From assembly GCF_014049385.1 (NCBI RefSeq), contig NZ_JACAOA010000004.1, positions 1 through 64,000 on the forward strand: DNA of 64,000 bases, written 5' to 3'. The translations under genes were made by a program, and so were the position numbers. Source of the DNA: Ruoffia halotolerans. GTDB lineage: Bacteria > Bacillota > Bacilli > Lactobacillales > Aerococcaceae. Shown here one piece after another: positions 61,073 through 64,000 of this stretch (positions are counted from its first letter, which is position 1; every line of letters begins with the position of its first letter). Below the pieces are notes generated by a model. It was not told the DNA's origin. It did not search any database and was given only the letters and a program-made list of their open reading frames with translations.

Positions 61073-63118
61073 ATGAGATTAAAAAAACTATTATTAGTAT
61101 CTACATGTGCTTTAGCAATCGGAGCAGGGACTACTCTTGGAAACAATGCTTTACTACCAACGAGTCAAACCGTTCATGCCCAAGAAGAAACAACGACAGA
61201 GGTGGACCAAGAATTACTCGCTCAAATAAAAAATAACTTAGCGGGCGTTCAACCTGTTAATTTAGAACAATTATTAGAAGTGGAAGATCAATATTTAGTT
61301 GATCTTTACACTACAAAAAATACTGAAGTAGAAACAAACCCTGAACTGGATGTATGGTTAGAAATGTATAATCAGTTAACTATCGATTACCCTCAGTTAA
61401 ATCTTTTAACAGGTGAAGACTTACAAGCTTATAATGAAGCAGCAGAAGTTATTTCTACTTATTCAGAATATAGCTATTCAGATTTGAACACGGCTTTACC
61501 TAGTGATATCTTAGGTTGGTATACGAATGCATTATTAGAAAATAACGATGACAAACAAGCTGCTGTTGAATCGATAGTGCCACAAATTATACAAGCACGT
61601 GATGCATACATCGAACGTCGTACTGAAAGAGAAAATGGCGAAGACAATGGCAATGGTGAAACCCCAGCGCCTGAAGATGAATTTGAAGTTGCAATTTTTG
61701 AATCTACTGATATTACAGAAGAGCAATTCAGCCAATTCACTGAGGAAGAATTAGCACCGATTAAAACAACGGCTGAAAATGGGGATTATTCACAAGAAAC
61801 AATGGATATTGTTCGAGACCAAATCATTGAATTAAATCCTGAAATCTTTACCGATGAACAAGTAGGTTCTGTTGCTACTAAGATTCGTGAAGCATTCATT
61901 GAATCAACACCTGCAACTCAAGAACAATTAGACCAACTTGATGACATTTATTTAGTAAGTATGGTAGGTGAAGGAAATCAAGCAGGGACTGATATTGGTG
62001 GAGCTTATAACACAGCTGTATACGATTATCCAGAAGTCTTTGGTCCTGAAGCCAATCGTTTTAGAGACGCTTTAGTTTCGGATTATAACTTAAATGAAGA
62101 AGAGTTATTAGAAGTACCTGATGCTGAATTACTATGGGAGGAATTTTCAGTCTTCCAAGAAAATAACGCAGAAGACATGGAAGCCTTAGCTTTAGCAATG
62201 CAAGAAAATTACGGTATTACTGTTGATGATGCAGAAACATCTTCAGATGAAAGTTCTTCAAGCGAAGAATCATCTGATGAAGAGTCTTCTGATGAGGAAT
62301 CCTCTGATGAAGGAGAATCATCTGACTTAAGTGAATCTGAACCAGCAAGTGATTTAGATATTTACCGTGAAGAATTAGTCGGTCAAACTGATTTAACGAT
62401 GGAACAATTAAATCAATTTAGTGATGAACATATTACTAGTTTGATGGATAGACTGGGACTTTCAACTGAAAGTACTTCTCCAGAAGAATTAACTGCTTTA
62501 CGCGCTGAAATTGTGATTGCTGGTTATGAGAATTTCAGTGATGATCAATTATCAAGTACGATTGCACCTGTTCGTGAGGCTGTAGTTAATCAAACACCAG
62601 CAACTGATGCTATCTTGAATGAATTTAGTGATCGTACATTCGCTGAATGGTACAATGAAGCTAAGAATGCTGATGCAGAAGTACCTAGCTACATTTTCCA
62701 AGAGTTAGTAACAATGTATCCAGACATGTTTGATGCTTTAGTTGTTGAAGCGAAGAATAATATTATTCAAAATACTACAATTACTCAAGATCAAGTTGAT
62801 CAAATGCAATTTGAAGATATTTTATGGGCTGTTCAACCGAATGAATCTGGTGATGTAAATTATGTAGATGTAACTAATTACTTAACTGAAAGATATCCAG
62901 ATGTAGTCAATGGTGGTGGTTCTCAAACACCTTCAAGTGATGGCAATGAAGAATCATCAAGTGTTGATGTATCTATTAGTTCATCCGTAGAAGAGAATGA
63001 AGAGAATTTACCAAACACTGGTGAAAATAGTTCAATTTGGCTTATTATTGTAGCTGCTTTAGCTTTAATCGGTGGAGGTATTTACTTATTCATCTCTGGA
63101 CGTCGTCATAAAAACTAA
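61073..63118 (+). CDS. LPxTG-anchored surface protein with internal repeats
   Basis: Start at the ATG of MRLKKLLLVSTCALAIGAGT (61073, 681 aa) after GGAGGGCG. A signal peptide cleaves near VHAQEE. The C-terminus is LPNTGENSS, a hydrophobic helix and the basic tail SGRRHKN, a sortase A substrate. Between them are about four related helical units of 100-150 residues, each with a pattern like T-x-I-T-x-x-Q-h-x-x-F/M-x-x-E/D. A Ser/Asp/Glu block (ESSDEESSDEESSDE, about 410-440) divides the repeats. The protein is very acidic. No known domain recognised; adhesion or wall spacing are possible roles. Confidence 0.85.
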   Translation: MRLKKLLLVSTCALAIGAGTTLGNNALLPTSQTVHAQEETTTEVDQELLAQIKNNLAGVQPVNLEQLLEVEDQYLVDLYTTKNTEVETNPELDVWLEMYNQLTIDYPQLNLLTGEDLQAYNEAAEVISTYSEYSYSDLNTALPSDILGWYTNALLENNDDKQAAVESIVPQIIQARDAYIERRTERENGEDNGNGETPAPEDEFEVAIFESTDITEEQFSQFTEEELAPIKTTAENGDYSQETMDIVRDQIIELNPEIFTDEQVGSVATKIREAFIESTPATQEQLDQLDDIYLVSMVGEGNQAGTDIGGAYNTAVYDYPEVFGPEANRFRDALVSDYNLNEEELLEVPDAELLWEEFSVFQENNAEDMEALALAMQENYGITVDDAETSSDESSSSEESSDEESSDEESSDEGESSDLSESEPASDLDIYREELVGQTDLTMEQLNQFSDEHITSLMDRLGLSTESTSPEELTALRAEIVIAGYENFSDDQLSSTIAPVREAVVNQTPATDAILNEFSDRTFAEWYNEAKNADAEVPSYIFQELVTMYPDMFDALVVEAKNNIIQNTTITQDQVDQMQFEDILWAVQPNESGDVNYVDVTNYLTERYPDVVNGGGSQTPSSDGNEESSSVDVSISSSVEENEENLPNTGENSSIWLIIVAALALIGGGIYLFISGRRHKN

Positions 63119-63150
63119 GACAAATCGATAGATAAATAGAATTTAATAAA

Positions 63151-63200
63151 CCCTAGCATTCTATAGTTGTGAGACTAAAGAGTGCTTAGGGTTTTTTGTT
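63151..63200 (+). terminator. Terminator of the LPNTG protein gene
   Basis: AAACCCTAGCATTCT pairs with AGAGTGCTTAGGGTTT (one bulge), followed by T-rich DNA. Between convergent genes. Confidence 0.8.
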
Positions 63201-63211
63201 TACTCATTTGT

Positions 63212-64000
63212 TTAGTAGTCTAATGTTTCGAATAACTGATCAAAGTATGCAACTGTCTCTGGTCTATCTTCCAATGAACTATCTGGATAAGCTGATAAAT
63301 CAGGATTTTCATCTAAGAAATACTTCAAGGAGTACACTCCGAAGCCTTCTGCGAATGATTCAATGGTAGAATTGTAATAAGACTCTTCATCTGCCCATTC
63401 ATTTTCATAAATGGCCTGCCAATCATCTTGAGTTGACCAAGAATCTTCAGACTCTTCATCCCAATCAATTAATGCATAGCTAGCAAAATCTAACGTGTGC
63501 CCAAATTCATGATAAATTAGATTTTTGTAAATGGGTTTATCACCTACAAAATATACAGTCCCATCATCTTTAGCTAAACCATGTAAAGTAAAGCCTGGTG
63601 TTTCTGAAGGTGGCATTTCATTTTCCGCTAAGATATAAATATTCGAAAGTCGACGCTTAATTTCACTTGGCAGTGTTTCAACTACCTCTTCAATCGAAGC
63701 GATATTTTCTTCTAAAACAGCTTCGTCTTCAATTTGATCAGAGATAAAATAATGTAAAACAGGCTCTTCTAAATGCCCATTATTATATTTGTTGGTAAAG
63801 ATACTAAATTCTTCTCTAGCAATCTCAATCACTTCGGTAGCTAAGTCATAATCGTCACTTTCCGAATCAACTTGACTATATAATTCCTCGGCACGTAACA
63901 TTGAAGCTTTAGCATCGGCATAAACTGAAGTCGGAATCATTTGTTTTAATTCATAACGTTCAACTAAATCTTCAGAATACTCATTAAAATAAATTTGTCT
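63212..64000 (-). CDS. Zinc metallopeptidase, anthrax lethal factor-like (cut by window edge)
   Basis: 263 codons are visible; the frame stays open to base 64000, so the first in-window Met (63940) is probably internal. The motif LIYHEFGHTLDFASY is a zincin HExxH site. The third ligand may be the Glu in STIESFAEGFGVYSL about 45 residues later. The spacing and the pattern FGHTLD...FAEGF match the ATLF-like domain of secreted peptidases related to lethal factor. The N-terminus, and any signal peptide, lies outside the window. Confidence 0.75.
   Translation of the reverse strand, partial: RQIYFNEYSEDLVERYELKQMIPTSVYADAKASMLRAEELYSQVDSESDDYDLATEVIEIAREEFSIFTNKYNNGHLEEPVLHYFISDQIEDEAVLEENIASIEEVVETLPSEIKRRLSNIYILAENEMPPSETPGFTLHGLAKDDGTVYFVGDKPIYKNLIYHEFGHTLDFASYALIDWDEESEDSWSTQDDWQAIYENEWADEESYYNSTIESFAEGFGVYSLKYFLDENPDLSAYPDSSLEDRPETVAYFDQLFETLDY

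Overview
The window looks like a chromosome segment of a low-GC Gram-positive of the order Lactobacillales, perhaps Aerococcaceae or Carnobacteriaceae. This rests on AT-rich DNA, AGGAGG ribosome sites, a GlnR/glnA pair, a T-box, an LPxTG surface protein, CopY/cop-box control and the conserved block dut-radA-yacL-gltX-cysS-mrnC-rlmB-yacP-sigH-rpmG-secE-nusG-rplK-rplA. The species cannot be fixed from sequence alone.

That block, almost all on the minus strand, is the backbone of the first 40 kb and is cut open at several points. (1) A TspO-like gene and a dead hydrolase gene lie between nusG and rplK. (2) A broken IS30 element, a LytTR two-component system and a pair of ABC exporters (about 4.8-11.6 kb) lie between rpmG and sigH. 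(3) A T-box-controlled methionine synthase-like operon plus a 17.3 kb transposon lie between cysS and gltX.

The central result is that transposon, 17995-35330. It starts and ends with matching inverted repeats opening with TGTAAATT. Each end carries two TTGCAYTAA-type motifs exactly 23 bp apart, and the element is flanked by a perfect 6-bp target duplication, AAAAGA. At its right end are a serine resolvase, a D,D35E transposase and a 270-aa AAA ATPase, the gene set of the Tn552 family. The cargo is a copper-resistance island: copY-copA-copZ-copB (tcrYAZB order), a multicopper oxidase, accessory adk and lgt genes, a SHOCT/NusG-II membrane protein, DUF1541 and DUF305 proteins, a mercuric reductase fragment and a group II intron fragment. 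Four cargo promoters share one layout: -35, 17-bp spacer, -10, then a cop-box-like operator 18-19 bp downstream. This points to a copper regulon under CopY. The resolvase and transposase each carry one in-frame stop, so the element looks immobile now.

From 35.3 to 64 kb: a structured, possibly non-coding RNA-like segment (35519-35680), the gltX-yacL-radA-dut block, an intracellular alpha-amylase, a deaminase, a PPC-domain protein, DUF421 and DUF937 proteins, a broken DEAD-box helicase, a broken VOC protein, a nuclease/phosphatase, ptsG, IS4 and IS3 elements, a TPP-riboswitch-controlled thiamine-precursor ABC transporter, glnRA with a perfect GlnR box, a C39-like peptidase, purA, an LPNTG surface protein and a zinc peptidase running off the right edge.

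Several otherwise well-preserved genes (multicopper oxidase, resolvase, transposase, DEAD helicase, VOC protein) each have a single in-frame stop. This is either real gene decay or base-calling error, and it should be settled before any of them is called dead.
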